From Streptomyces sp. T12 (GTDB lineage Bacteria; Actinomycetota; Actinomycetes; Streptomycetales; Streptomycetaceae): 64,000 bases of DNA. Under the pieces are notes generated by a model. The model ran no database searches, was not told the DNA's origin, and saw only the letters and a program-made list of their open reading frames with translations. The translations under genes and the position numbers were made by a program. The DNA lies in assembly GCF_028736035.1 (NCBI RefSeq), contig NZ_CP117866.1, positions 8,225,001 to 8,289,000 on the forward strand, read 5' to 3'. Positions 29,134 to 37,453 of this stretch are shown one piece after another. Numbering within the stretch: position 1 is the stretch's first letter; each line of letters begins with the position of its first letter.

Positions 29134-30187
29134 TGTATTGATCACGAGCGTTGTTAACGCTGGCGCGGGGCTTGATCATGGCGAAGACCTCCGGTGTGGT
29201 GGAGCTGTCTAGGACTGCACCGCACGGAGGTCTTCATGTCCCACCGTAATGCCCGGCTGACCGTTCATGGCAGGCGGCTGCTGGTCGAACGTGTCTGCGC
29301 CGGTCGCCCGGTCGCCCATGTCGCAGCCGAGATGGGCATCTCCCGCGTCACGGCCCATAAGTGGATCCGCCGCTGGCGGGCCGAGGGCGAGCAGGGGCTG
29401 CACGACCGCTCCAGCCGGCCGATGACGACACCGCACCGCACGGCGGCCGCAGTCGAAGCCCGAGTGTGCCGACTGCGCCAGGACCGTAAGCTCGGTCCCG
29501 CCCGTCTCGGCCCGATCCTGGGCCTGCCCGCCTCGACCGTGCACCGTGTCCTGGCCCGGCACGGCCTGAACCGGCTGGCGTTCATGGACCGGCCCACCGG
29601 GCAGGTCATCCGCCGCTACGAACGCGCCCGCCCCGGCGAGCTGGTCCACGTCGACGTCAAGAAGCTCGGCCGGATCCCGGACGGCGGCGGCCACAAGACG
29701 CTGGGCCGTCAGGCCGGCCGGGCCACCCGCAGCGGCATGGGGTTCGACTACATCCATTCCGCCGTCGACGATCACTCCCGCCTCGCCTACAGCGAGATCC
29801 ACCCCGACGAGAAGGTCGCCACCTGCGCGGGCTTCCTCACCCGCGCGGCCGCGTTCTTCCACGCGCACGGCATCACCCGCATCGAGCGCGTACTCACCGA
29901 CAACGCCTGGGCCTACCGCAAGGGCCTGGCCTGGAAACACGCCCTCGCCCAGATCGGCGCCACCGGCAAACTGACCCGCATCCACCGGCCCCAGACCAAC
30001 GGCAAGGTCGAACGCTTCCACCGCACCCTGCTCGAGGAATGGGCCTACCAGCGGCCCTACACCAGCAACGACGACCGCACCGCAGCCCTCGACAACTTCC
30101 TGCACACCTACAACCACCACCGCTGCCACACCGCACTCGGCGGCCAGCCACCCATCACCCGCGTCAACAACCCTGCGGGTCAATACA
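29134..30187 (+). mobile_element. Complete IS481-family insertion sequence
   Basis: A 1,054-bp element bounded by imperfect terminal inverted repeats beginning TGTATTGA at both ends (24 of 32 positions match by hand count). It is flanked on both sides by the six-base direct repeat CCTAGT (29128-29133 and 30188-30193). That repeat fits the NCTAGN target I remember for IS481. It contains one transposase gene. Intact ends, target duplication and intact transposase indicate a recent and potentially active insertion. It landed just after the histidine kinase stop and interrupts no recognisable gene. Confidence 0.88.
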
Positions 30188-30192
30188 CCTAG
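29236..30192 (+). CDS. IS481 family transposase
   Basis: The 318-residue DDE transposase has an N-terminal helix-turn-helix (RPVAHVAAEMGISRVTAHKWIRRW), a second HTH (LPASTVHRVLARHGL) and an rve integrase core. The three catalytic acids are the first Asp in LVHVDVKKLG, the second Asp in VLTDNAWAY and the Glu in TNGKVERFHRTL. ATG 29236 begins MSHRNARLTVHGRRLLVERV, the usual IS481 start. Its TAG stop (30190-30192) lies outside the element, in the duplicated target CCTAGT. The insertion site therefore supplies the stop codon. Confidence 0.93.
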   Translation: MSHRNARLTVHGRRLLVERVCAGRPVAHVAAEMGISRVTAHKWIRRWRAEGEQGLHDRSSRPMTTPHRTAAAVEARVCRLRQDRKLGPARLGPILGLPASTVHRVLARHGLNRLAFMDRPTGQVIRRYERARPGELVHVDVKKLGRIPDGGGHKTLGRQAGRATRSGMGFDYIHSAVDDHSRLAYSEIHPDEKVATCAGFLTRAAAFFHAHGITRIERVLTDNAWAYRKGLAWKHALAQIGATGKLTRIHRPQTNGKVERFHRTLLEEWAYQRPYTSNDDRTAALDNFLHTYNHHRCHTALGGQPPITRVNNPAGQYT

Positions 30193-30247
30193 TGCGCCAG
30201 GCGTTTACATCTGCGCCACACGGCGCTACCTTCCGCAGCAGACGGGG

Positions 30248-30261
30248 TGGGAGCGCTCCCA
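30248..30261. promoter_or_regulatory. CebR-box palindrome upstream of the LPMO gene
   Basis: TGGGAGCGCTCCCA, a perfect 14-bp palindrome identical to the consensus I remember for the cellobiose-responsive LacI-family repressor CebR. It lies 110 bp before the start of the AA10-CBM2 gene, a cellulolytic function typical of the CebR regulon. Confidence 0.75.
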
Positions 30262-30370
30262 TAGCGGTGGACCGGAACCCGCCGCCCGGACCCGCTCCCG
30301 CCCCGCGTTCCGCACGCACCTCCACACACGCATCCGCACGGCCCGTGCCTGAAGGAACGGACTGAGTGTC

Positions 30371-31465
30371 ATGATCCTGACAAACTCAGGGGCGACCGCG
30401 CCGCCGCCCCGCCGATTAACTCTCCCCACCCGCGCCAGAGCCCTCTTCCTCGTCCTGGTCTCCCTGCTCGCGACCATCCCCGCCGTGGCCCTCGTCATGA
30501 GTACCGGCGGTGAGGCGGAGGCCCACGGCACCCCCATGAAGCCGGGCAGCCGCACCTTCCTGTGCTGGCAGGACGGCCTCACCGACACCGGTGAGATCAA
30601 GCCGGTCAACCCGGCCTGCAAGGCGGCCCAACAGATCAGCGGCACAACGCCGTTCTACAACTGGTTCTCGGTGCTCCGCTCCGACGGCGCCGGCCGCACC
30701 CGTGGCTTCGTGCCCGACGGCGAGCTGTGCAGCGGCGGCAACACCAACTTCACCGGCTTCAACGTGCCGCGCGACGACTGGCCGCTCACCCACCTCACCT
30801 CGGGCGCGACGGTCGACTTCTCCTACAACGCCTGGGCCGCGCACCCCGGTTGGTTCTACGTCTACATCACCAAGGACGGCTTCGACCCGAAGCAGACCCT
30901 CACCTGGGACGACATGGAGGAGCAGCCCTTCCTGTCGGTCGACCACCCGCCGCTCAACGGCTCCCCGGGCACGGTCGAGGCCAACTACTCGTGGACAGGA
31001 AAGCTTCCTGACAACAAGTCGGGCCGCCACATCGTCTACATGGTCTGGCAGCGCTCCGACAGTCAGGAAACCTTCTACTCCTGCTCCGACATCGTCTTCG
31101 ACGGCGGCAACGGCGAGGTGACCGGTATCAAGGAGCCCGGCAACCCGACCGACCCGGTGCCCGGCGCGTGCTCCGCCACCCGCCGTACGACCGGCAGTTG
31201 GTCCGGCGGCTACCAGTCCGAGGTGACCGTCACCAACTCCGGCGACGTGCCGATGCTCGGCTGGATGGTGGACTGGACGCTGCCTGCCGGCCAGAAGGTC
31301 GAAAGCCTCTGGAGCGGCAACGCGACCTACAACGGCCAGGACGTGATGGTCCACAACGCCGACTGGAACGGCTCCCTGAGTCCCGGTCAGAGCGCGACGT
31401 TCGGCTACGTCGTCTCCGGCTCCGGCGCGGACAGTACGACGACCCTGCCCTGCCGGGTGGGCTGA
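30371..31465 (+). CDS. AA10 lytic polysaccharide monooxygenase with CBM2
   Basis: Copper enzyme that oxidatively cleaves crystalline polysaccharide. The 364-residue precursor has a long signal peptide (residues 1-51), cleaved before His52 (AEA|HGTPMKPGSR) so that the N-terminal histidine forms half of the copper brace. The second copper histidine is in AWAAHPGWFYVYITKDG. The AA10 catalytic domain runs to about residue 240. After a Pro/Gly linker a CBM2 follows, with GSWSGGYQSEVTVTNSG, WTLPAGQ and a C-terminal Cys paired with GACSATRR. CBM2 and the CebR box suggest cellulose rather than chitin. Leu16 is a TTA codon. A ribosome site GAAGGAACGG lies rather far (about 13 bp) from the ATG. Confidence 0.92.
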   Translation: MILTNSGATAPPPRRLTLPTRARALFLVLVSLLATIPAVALVMSTGGEAEAHGTPMKPGSRTFLCWQDGLTDTGEIKPVNPACKAAQQISGTTPFYNWFSVLRSDGAGRTRGFVPDGELCSGGNTNFTGFNVPRDDWPLTHLTSGATVDFSYNAWAAHPGWFYVYITKDGFDPKQTLTWDDMEEQPFLSVDHPPLNGSPGTVEANYSWTGKLPDNKSGRHIVYMVWQRSDSQETFYSCSDIVFDGGNGEVTGIKEPGNPTDPVPGACSATRRTTGSWSGGYQSEVTVTNSGDVPMLGWMVDWTLPAGQKVESLWSGNATYNGQDVMVHNADWNGSLSPGQSATFGYVVSGSGADSTTTLPCRVG

Positions 31466-31479
31466 ACCGCCGTTCGGTG

Positions 31480-31518
31480 CGGACCCGGTGGGCGTCGAAC
31501 CGTCGCCCGCCGGGTCCG
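31480..31518 (+). terminator. Hairpin after the LPMO gene
   Basis: CGGACCCGGTGGGCG and CGCCCGCCGGGTCCG pair at 14 of 15 positions around a 9-base loop. A close relative of this hairpin recurs at 33806-33844. Confidence 0.7.
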
Positions 31519-31632
31519 TCCGCCATCCGCGCACGGCGGAGCCCGAGGCGTGCGTGTCGAAGAAGTGTTTGACAGGAAAACAAACTGGTAACGGCAAGCA
31601 ACCGAAGGGGGTTCGGCTTGGTCTAGCCCGCC

Positions 31633-32898
31633 ATGAAGATCTCTTTCCTGCTGCACAACGCCTATGGGATCGGAGGCACGATCGCCACCACTTTCAACCT
31701 GGCCCAGGCGCTGGCCGAGCGGCACGAGGTGGAGATCGTCTCCGTGCTGCGCCACCGGGAACACCCGAACTTCACCCTGGATCCGAGAGTGTCCTTACGG
31801 CCCCTGGTGGATCTGCGCCAAGAGAAGGAACATCCCCTGCACCTGAGACCGGCAAGAGTGTTTCCAGTCGCCGAGTACCGCTACCAGCAGTACAGCGAGC
31901 TGACCGACCGGCGGATCGGCGAGTGTCTGGCGGCGATCGACGCCGACGTCGTCATCGGCACCCGGCCGGGCCTCAACGTGCACCTCGCGCTTCAGGCGCC
32001 GGAGCACGTCGTCCGCATCGGGCAGGAGCACCTCACCCTGGACAACCATCCGCCCCGGCTGCGCACCGCACTGCGCCGGGCCTACCGCCGGCTCGACGTG
32101 CTCACCACGGTCACCGAGGCGGACGCCGCCGCCTACCGGCGCAAGATGCGGCTGCCCGGCGTCCGGCTGGCGGCTCTCCCGAACAGCGTCCCCGATCCGG
32201 TGCTGCCCGCCGCGGACGGCACCGCGAAGGTGGTGGTCGCGGCCGGCCGACTGGTCCCGGTGAAGCGCTACGACCTGCTGATCGAGGCCTTCGCCCTGGT
32301 CGCCGCCGAGCGCCCGGACTGGCAGTTGCGCATCTACGGCAAGGGGGAGGAGCACGCCCGGCTGCGGCAGCTCGTCCACCGCCTCGGCCTGAGCGAGAGC
32401 GTCTTCCTGATGGGCGCGGCCGCCCCGATGGAGGCGGAGTGGGTCAAGGGCTCGATCGGCGCGGCCGCGTCCAACTTCGAGCCGTTCGGCATGACCATCG
32501 TCGAGGCGATGCGCTGCGGACTGCCGGTGGTGAGCACCGACTGCCCGTACGGACCCGGCGAGATCATCGAGGACGGCGTCGACGGCCGACTGGTGCCGGT
32601 CGGGAACCGGGACGCGCTGGGCGCCGCGCTGCTGGACCTGGTCCGCGACGACGAGCTGCGCCGGCGGATGGGCCGTACGGCGATGGAGAACGCGCGACGC
32701 TTCGCCCCGGTCCCGGTCGTGGAGCAGGCGGAGCGCCTGATCGACGAGGCGACCTCGGCCCGCAGGGCCGGGCAACCGGTCACACCGCAAAGCGGCCGAA
32801 TACGGAGCGCCCTGGTCAGCCAGGGCTTTGCGGCACGCGACGCCGCGTATGCGGCGGCTTCCGGCGCCCTGCGCACGGTACGGAGGGGACGTCGATGA
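31633..32898 (+). CDS. GT4 family glycosyltransferase
   Basis: The 421-residue GT-B glycosyltransferase starts MKISFLLHNAYGIGGTIATT, a typical N-terminal Rossmann acceptor domain. The donor-binding C-terminal domain has VAAGRLVPVKRYDLLIEAFA, then the E-x7-E motif SNFEPFGMTIVEAMRCGLPVV and VSTDCPYGPGEIIEDGVDG. The C-terminal 50 residues are basic. Members of this group make teichoic-acid-like or exopolysaccharide glycans; acceptor unknown. Leu55 is a TTA codon. The downstream gene overlaps its stop by four bases (ATGA), so the two act as a pair. The start is the ATG at 31633; its ribosome site is weak. Confidence 0.88.
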   Translation: MKISFLLHNAYGIGGTIATTFNLAQALAERHEVEIVSVLRHREHPNFTLDPRVSLRPLVDLRQEKEHPLHLRPARVFPVAEYRYQQYSELTDRRIGECLAAIDADVVIGTRPGLNVHLALQAPEHVVRIGQEHLTLDNHPPRLRTALRRAYRRLDVLTTVTEADAAAYRRKMRLPGVRLAALPNSVPDPVLPAADGTAKVVVAAGRLVPVKRYDLLIEAFALVAAERPDWQLRIYGKGEEHARLRQLVHRLGLSESVFLMGAAAPMEAEWVKGSIGAAASNFEPFGMTIVEAMRCGLPVVSTDCPYGPGEIIEDGVDGRLVPVGNRDALGAALLDLVRDDELRRRMGRTAMENARRFAPVPVVEQAERLIDEATSARRAGQPVTPQSGRIRSALVSQGFAARDAAYAAASGALRTVRRGRR

Positions 32899-33791
32899 AC
32901 GCCCGACCAGACAGGACACCCGGCACGGCACCCGACACGGCACGCGAGACGACCCGTGACACGCACCTTCGGGTCCACTGCACGGCCGACGCGGAGGGGC
33001 GGATCACCTTCGACCTTCGGCAACCGGCGACCGCCGCCCTGCAGTCGCCCCAGTTGCTGCTGCGGCTGCGCCCCAAGAAGGGCCAACCGGAGAAGCTCCT
33101 GCACGCGCTCGATCTGGAACCCGGGGACGACAGCCGTCTGCGCGCCGTCCTGGAACCGCAGCCCGCCCTCGCCGAGGGCCGGTGGGACGTCTACTTGCTC
33201 CCCGAACCCGGAGCGCAACGGCAGCGCATGCGCCCCGGGCTGCGTGACCTGCGCGCCCTCGTCGACGGACACACCCGTGACCACCCGTCACCGGTGGCCG
33301 TGCGCGTCCCGTACGCCACCAAGGACGGCTACCTCGCGGTGCGGGCCTGGCTGCGCACCGCCCACGCGGAGGTCGAGGGCATCGACGTCACGGACCGGTC
33401 GACGACGGTCAGGGCCCGGCTGCACGGCACCACGCTCGCCGAGGGAGCCGCTGTACGGCTGCGACTTCGGGGCGGTGACGGCGTCGTACGGACGCTGGGG
33501 CCGCAGGCCGAGAGTGACGGCCGGGCGTTTACCTTCACCGTGGACCACGAGGAGTTGGTCGCCGACCACGGTCCACGCACCGGCGCCGCAGCCCGCGTCT
33601 GGGACGTCTTCGTCCAGCCCCGACCCGCTGTGGGAGCCCCTCCGATCCGGATCTGCCGCCTGCTCGACGACGTGGCGGACCGCAAGGAGATCTTCGTCTA
33701 TCCGACCGCCGCGGTCGGCGATGCCACGGTGCGTCCCTACTTCACGGTCGACAACGACCTCTCCGTGGAGGTGGCGGCCGCGACGGCGTGA
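32895..33791 (+). CDS. Conserved protein paired with the glycosyltransferase
   Basis: The 298-residue soluble protein is rich in beta structure. Repeated hydrophobic stretches such as VHCTADAEGRITFDLRQ, LLLRLRPKKG and VRVPYATKDGYLAVRAWLRT suggest two or three beta-sandwich modules. In Streptomyces such proteins accompany GT4 or Stealth-type transferases and are often labelled only 'transferase'. I see no nucleotide-binding or catalytic motif. The ATG overlaps the glycosyltransferase stop (ATGA). Translational coupling suggests a partner or acceptor-recognition role, but this is inference. Confidence 0.65.
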   Translation: MNARPDRTPGTAPDTARETTRDTHLRVHCTADAEGRITFDLRQPATAALQSPQLLLRLRPKKGQPEKLLHALDLEPGDDSRLRAVLEPQPALAEGRWDVYLLPEPGAQRQRMRPGLRDLRALVDGHTRDHPSPVAVRVPYATKDGYLAVRAWLRTAHAEVEGIDVTDRSTTVRARLHGTTLAEGAAVRLRLRGGDGVVRTLGPQAESDGRAFTFTVDHEELVADHGPRTGAAARVWDVFVQPRPAVGAPPIRICRLLDDVADRKEIFVYPTAAVGDATVRPYFTVDNDLSVEVAAATA

Positions 33792-33805
33792 TGTCCGTTC
33801 TCGGG

Positions 33806-33844
33806 CGGACCCGGTGGGCGTTGAGTCGACGTCCACCGGGTCCG
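33806..33844 (+). terminator. Hairpin after the glycosyltransferase pair
   Basis: CGGACCCGGTGGGCGT and ACGTCCACCGGGTCCG pair at 15 of 16 positions around a 7-base loop, 14 bp after the stop. Its left arm is identical over 15 bases to that of the hairpin at 31480. Confidence 0.75.
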
Positions 33845-33915
33845 CGAGCCGGACGGGCCCGAGGGGGGGAAGAGGACCGTCCGATTCGTGAGTGGCTTGT
33901 GCGAGGTCCGTAGTG

Positions 33916-33929
33916 CGACAACGTTGTCG
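33916..33929. promoter_or_regulatory. Palindromic operator before the first GH92 gene
   Basis: CGACAACGTTGTCG is a perfect 14-bp palindrome with the central CG typical of LacI-family operators. It lies about 235 bp before the GH92 start; its 12-bp core GACAACGTTGTC recurs at 50650-50661 before the second GH92 gene. The rest of the 370-bp gap (33792-34162) holds one terminator hairpin and a ribosome site but no gene. Confidence 0.65.
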
Positions 33930-34162
33930 AATGGTCTGCCCGTGACTCTATCGCCTCAACGGGCAACAAAGTCAAGCCAGTTGGAAATCCGTGACGACCG
34001 GAGGTCAGCGCCTTCCGCCGGCCCGCTGCCCCATCCAGGTGACCGCCCCGCATGCCCCGCACCGGAATGCGCTCTTCCGTGGTACCGGTGACACACGCTA
34101 CTGTCCCCGCGGCTTGTGCGACCTGTGGTGCGCGACCCGTCCGAAGGAGGAGGGGCCGCGTC

Positions 34163-37100
34163 ATGCGTTTCCGTCCCGGACCGACCCTCAGAGGGCCTAC
34201 GTCCTTGCTGCTGGCCGCCGTTCTCGCGGTCGCCGGTGCCACCCCCGCCCTCGCGGCGACCGCCGCGCCGGCATCCCCGCTCGTCGACGATCCCACCGCT
34301 TACGTCGACCCGCTCATCGGAACCAGGAACGGCGGCAACGTCTTCCCCGGCGCCGTCGTCCCGTTCGGCATGCTCTCCTTCAGCCCGGAGAACACCCGCG
34401 GCGACGCCACCCGCACTGCCGCACCCGGCGGCTACCACTACGACGCCACCCGCGTCCGCGGCTTCAGCCTCACCCACATGTCCGGCACGGGCTGCGCGGG
34501 CGGCAGCGGTGACATCCCGTTCTTCCCGTACGCCGGTGAGGTCGCCTCGTCACCCGCGAGCGACACCAAGGACGCCGTCTACGCGTCCGACTTCAGCCAC
34601 GCCGACGAGAGCGCCGAGCCCGGCCGCTACCGGGTCCGGCTCGCCTCCGGCGTCACGGCCGACCTCACCGCCACCGCCCGCACCGGCTCGGCGCGCTTCA
34701 CCTTCCCGGCGGACAAGCCCGCCTCGCTGCTCGTCAGGACCGCCAACTCCGAGGTGGGGTCGACCGATTCGACGGTCCGGATCGACCCGGAGGCCCGCAC
34801 CATCTCCGGGTCCGTCACCTCCGGGAACTTCTGCGGGCACCTCGACCCCGAGGGGCGACGTGCCTACTACACCCTCCACTTCACCGCCCGCTTCGACCGC
34901 GCCTTCAAGGCGACGGGCACGTGGCGGGACGACAGGCTGAACCCGGGGTCCACCTCCTCGAACGGTGGCACCGGCGGGTTCGCGAACGGCGGGCGGCCGG
35001 TGGCCGGCAAGGGCTCCGGCGGCTACGTCGAGTTCGAGCCCGGCACCGGCCCGGTGAACGTCAAGGTCGGCATCTCCTACGTCAGCCAGGCCGGCGCCGA
35101 GGCCAACCTCGCGGCGGAGAACCCGCCGCACCGCTCCTTCGCCGCGGTGCGGGACGCCGCCCGCCGCGCCTGGCGGGACCGCCTCGCCGCGATCCGGGTC
35201 GGCGGCGGCACCGACGCCGAGCGCACCACCTTCTACACCGCGCTCTACCATTCCCTCCTCCACCCGAACGTCATCAGCGACACCGACCGCAGATATCGCG
35301 GCTCCGACGGCGAGGTCCACACCGTCACCCGCGGCCACAGGGCCCAGTACGGCACCTTCTCCGGCTGGGACGTCTACCGCGACCAGGTTCAGCTGCTCAC
35401 CCTGCTGAACCCGCGCGTCGGCTCGGACATCGCCCAGTCCCTGTACGCGTTGGCTGAGCAGAACGGCGGCATCTGGGACCGCTGGCTGCACGGCGCGGGC
35501 GGCACGCACGTCATGAACGGCGACCCCTCACCCATCGCCCTGGCCGGCATCCGCGCCTTCGGCGGGACGGACTTCGACCTGCGCGGTGCGCTGCGCTCGC
35601 TCGTGAAGGCGGCGACCGTCCCAACCGAGCAGGACCTGTCATCGGCGGGGAAGCCGGTGCTGTCCGTCGGTCAACGCCCGTCTCTGGACAGGTACTTGCA
35701 GCACCACTACATGCCGTCCGTGTCGAATGCGTGGGGCGGTGCCGCCGAGACGCTGGAGATGTCCGGCGCCGACTTCGCCCTGTCCCAACTCGCCGCCGAG
35801 GCGGGGGAGTCGGAGACGGCGACGACCTTCGCCCGCCGCTCCCAGTGGTGGCAGAACAACTTCAACACCGCCGCCACCCCGGACGGCGGCTACCTCGCCA
35901 ACCGCAAGGCCGACGGCAGCTGGGTCACCGGCTTCACCCCGGCCACCGGCAACGGGTTCGTGGAGGGAACGGCGGCCCAGTACACATGGATGGTCCAGCA
36001 CAACCCGGCGGGCCTCTTCGCGGCGATGGGCGGACCCGACAAGGCTGTCGAGCGCCTCGACGCCTTCTTCCACCACGCCGACGGCAGCTGGGCCTTCACC
36101 GGCAGCGGCGGCGAGAAGTCCGAGCTGGACAACGAGCCGTCCATCAACGTGCCGTATCTCTACGCCTACGCGGGCGCCCCGTACAAGACGCAGGAGACGG
36201 TCCGCGCGGCGATGCGCGAGCTGTGGTCCACCGAGCCCGGCGGCATCCCGGGCAACGACGACCTCGGGGCGATGTCGTCCTGGTACGTCTTCGCCGCGCT
36301 CGGCATGTACCCCCAGGTGCCGTCCCGCGCCGAACTGGTCCTCGCCTCACCGCTGTTCCCGAGCATCGAGATCGCCCGCCCCGACGGCAACGACATCTCC
36401 GTGCGCGCGGTGGGCGCGGCGGCCGACGCGCCGTACGTCCACTCCCTGAAGGTCAACGGCCGTGCCGGCCGGCGCCCTTGGCTGCCCGCCTCCTTCGTAC
36501 GCGACGGCGGGCGACTGGACTACTCCCTGTCCGGTTCGCCCGATCCCGCCTGGGGTACGTCCGCGGCCCCGCCGTCCTTCCGCGAGGGCGAGCAGCCGTA
36601 CCAGATCGGCGTCGGCCCGACCACGGCGACTGTCGCGCCGGGCGGGAGCGCGAAGGTCGGCATCCGTGCCCTGTCGATGAGCGGGGGAGAGGGGCCCGAG
36701 GTGCGCTTCCGGGTCGAGGCACCCGACGGCATCACGGCAACGCCCGCCCATGGCACGGTGGTTGACGGCTCCCAGGAGATCACGCTGAGCTCCGCCGAGG
36801 GTGCGAACCAGGGCTTCTACGACGTCGAGGTGACCGTGACCTCGGGCGACACCTCCTACGCACAGCCCGTCTCCCTGACCGTCGCGGCCCCCGGCACCCT
36901 CCTCGCCGCCTACAACAACACCGGTATCTCCGACGACGCCGGCGACCACGACGAGGCCGACTACGACGGCGGCGGCTGGAGCTACTCTCGTCAGGCCCTC
37001 GCCGACGGCGGTCTGACGCCGGGCAGGCAAGGCGCGGTGGGCGGCCTGGCCTTCACCTGGCCCAGCTCGCCGGGCGGCCGGCCGGACAATGTCTCGGCAG

Positions 37101-37453
37101 CCGGTCAGACGATCCAACTCGACTCTCCCGCAACCCAGTTGTCCTTCCTCGGCAGTGGCGTCAACGGCAACCAGCAGTCCCAGGCCACCGTCACCTACAC
37201 CGACGGCAGCACCGAGACGATCGACCTCGCCTTCACCGACTGGACCGTCGGCGGCGGCTCCGGCACGGTCCAGTACGGCAACGAGGTCGTCGCCCGGGCC
37301 GCGTACCGCAACGTCGCGGGCGCGGACCGGGACCCGGTCGCCACGTACGTCTTCGCCACGCGGCCGTTCACGGCCCCGACCGGCAAGGAGATCGCGCGCG
37401 TGAAGCTGCCGGACGACACCGGCCTGCACGTGTTCACGCTGGCTGTGCGCTGA
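34163..37453 (+). CDS. Secreted GH92 alpha-mannosidase
   Basis: Calcium-dependent exo-alpha-mannosidase of the type that trims high-mannose N-glycans or yeast mannan. The 1096-residue precursor has a signal peptide (MRFRPGPTLRGPTSLLLAAV, cut near ALAATA). The GH92 N-terminal domain contains YVDPLIGTRNGGNVFPGAVV and FSLTHMSGTGCAGGSGDIPF. The catalytic barrel has NGDPSPIALAGIRAFG and the signature GNDDLGAMSSWYVFAALGMYP. A C-terminal extension of about 280 residues with beta-sandwich character ends HVFTLAVR. ATG 34163 follows AAGGAGGAGG. Its 3' end overlaps the convergent CE7 esterase gene by 20 bp. It is transcribed alone under the palindrome at 33916. Confidence 0.92.
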   Translation: MRFRPGPTLRGPTSLLLAAVLAVAGATPALAATAAPASPLVDDPTAYVDPLIGTRNGGNVFPGAVVPFGMLSFSPENTRGDATRTAAPGGYHYDATRVRGFSLTHMSGTGCAGGSGDIPFFPYAGEVASSPASDTKDAVYASDFSHADESAEPGRYRVRLASGVTADLTATARTGSARFTFPADKPASLLVRTANSEVGSTDSTVRIDPEARTISGSVTSGNFCGHLDPEGRRAYYTLHFTARFDRAFKATGTWRDDRLNPGSTSSNGGTGGFANGGRPVAGKGSGGYVEFEPGTGPVNVKVGISYVSQAGAEANLAAENPPHRSFAAVRDAARRAWRDRLAAIRVGGGTDAERTTFYTALYHSLLHPNVISDTDRRYRGSDGEVHTVTRGHRAQYGTFSGWDVYRDQVQLLTLLNPRVGSDIAQSLYALAEQNGGIWDRWLHGAGGTHVMNGDPSPIALAGIRAFGGTDFDLRGALRSLVKAATVPTEQDLSSAGKPVLSVGQRPSLDRYLQHHYMPSVSNAWGGAAETLEMSGADFALSQLAAEAGESETATTFARRSQWWQNNFNTAATPDGGYLANRKADGSWVTGFTPATGNGFVEGTAAQYTWMVQHNPAGLFAAMGGPDKAVERLDAFFHHADGSWAFTGSGGEKSELDNEPSINVPYLYAYAGAPYKTQETVRAAMRELWSTEPGGIPGNDDLGAMSSWYVFAALGMYPQVPSRAELVLASPLFPSIEIARPDGNDISVRAVGAAADAPYVHSLKVNGRAGRRPWLPASFVRDGGRLDYSLSGSPDPAWGTSAAPPSFREGEQPYQIGVGPTTATVAPGGSAKVGIRALSMSGGEGPEVRFRVEAPDGITATPAHGTVVDGSQEITLSSAEGANQGFYDVEVTVTSGDTSYAQPVSLTVAAPGTLLAAYNNTGISDDAGDHDEADYDGGGWSYSRQALADGGLTPGRQGAVGGLAFTWPSSPGGRPDNVSAAGQTIQLDSPATQLSFLGSGVNGNQQSQATVTYTDGSTETIDLAFTDWTVGGGSGTVQYGNEVVARAAYRNVAGADRDPVATYVFATRPFTAPTGKEIARVKLPDDTGLHVFTLAVR

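Noticed and set aside
30188..30247. A gene disrupted by the IS481 element
   Set aside because: Neither flank shows a broken reading frame; the kinase ends before the left repeat and the LPMO gene with its operator begins after the right one.
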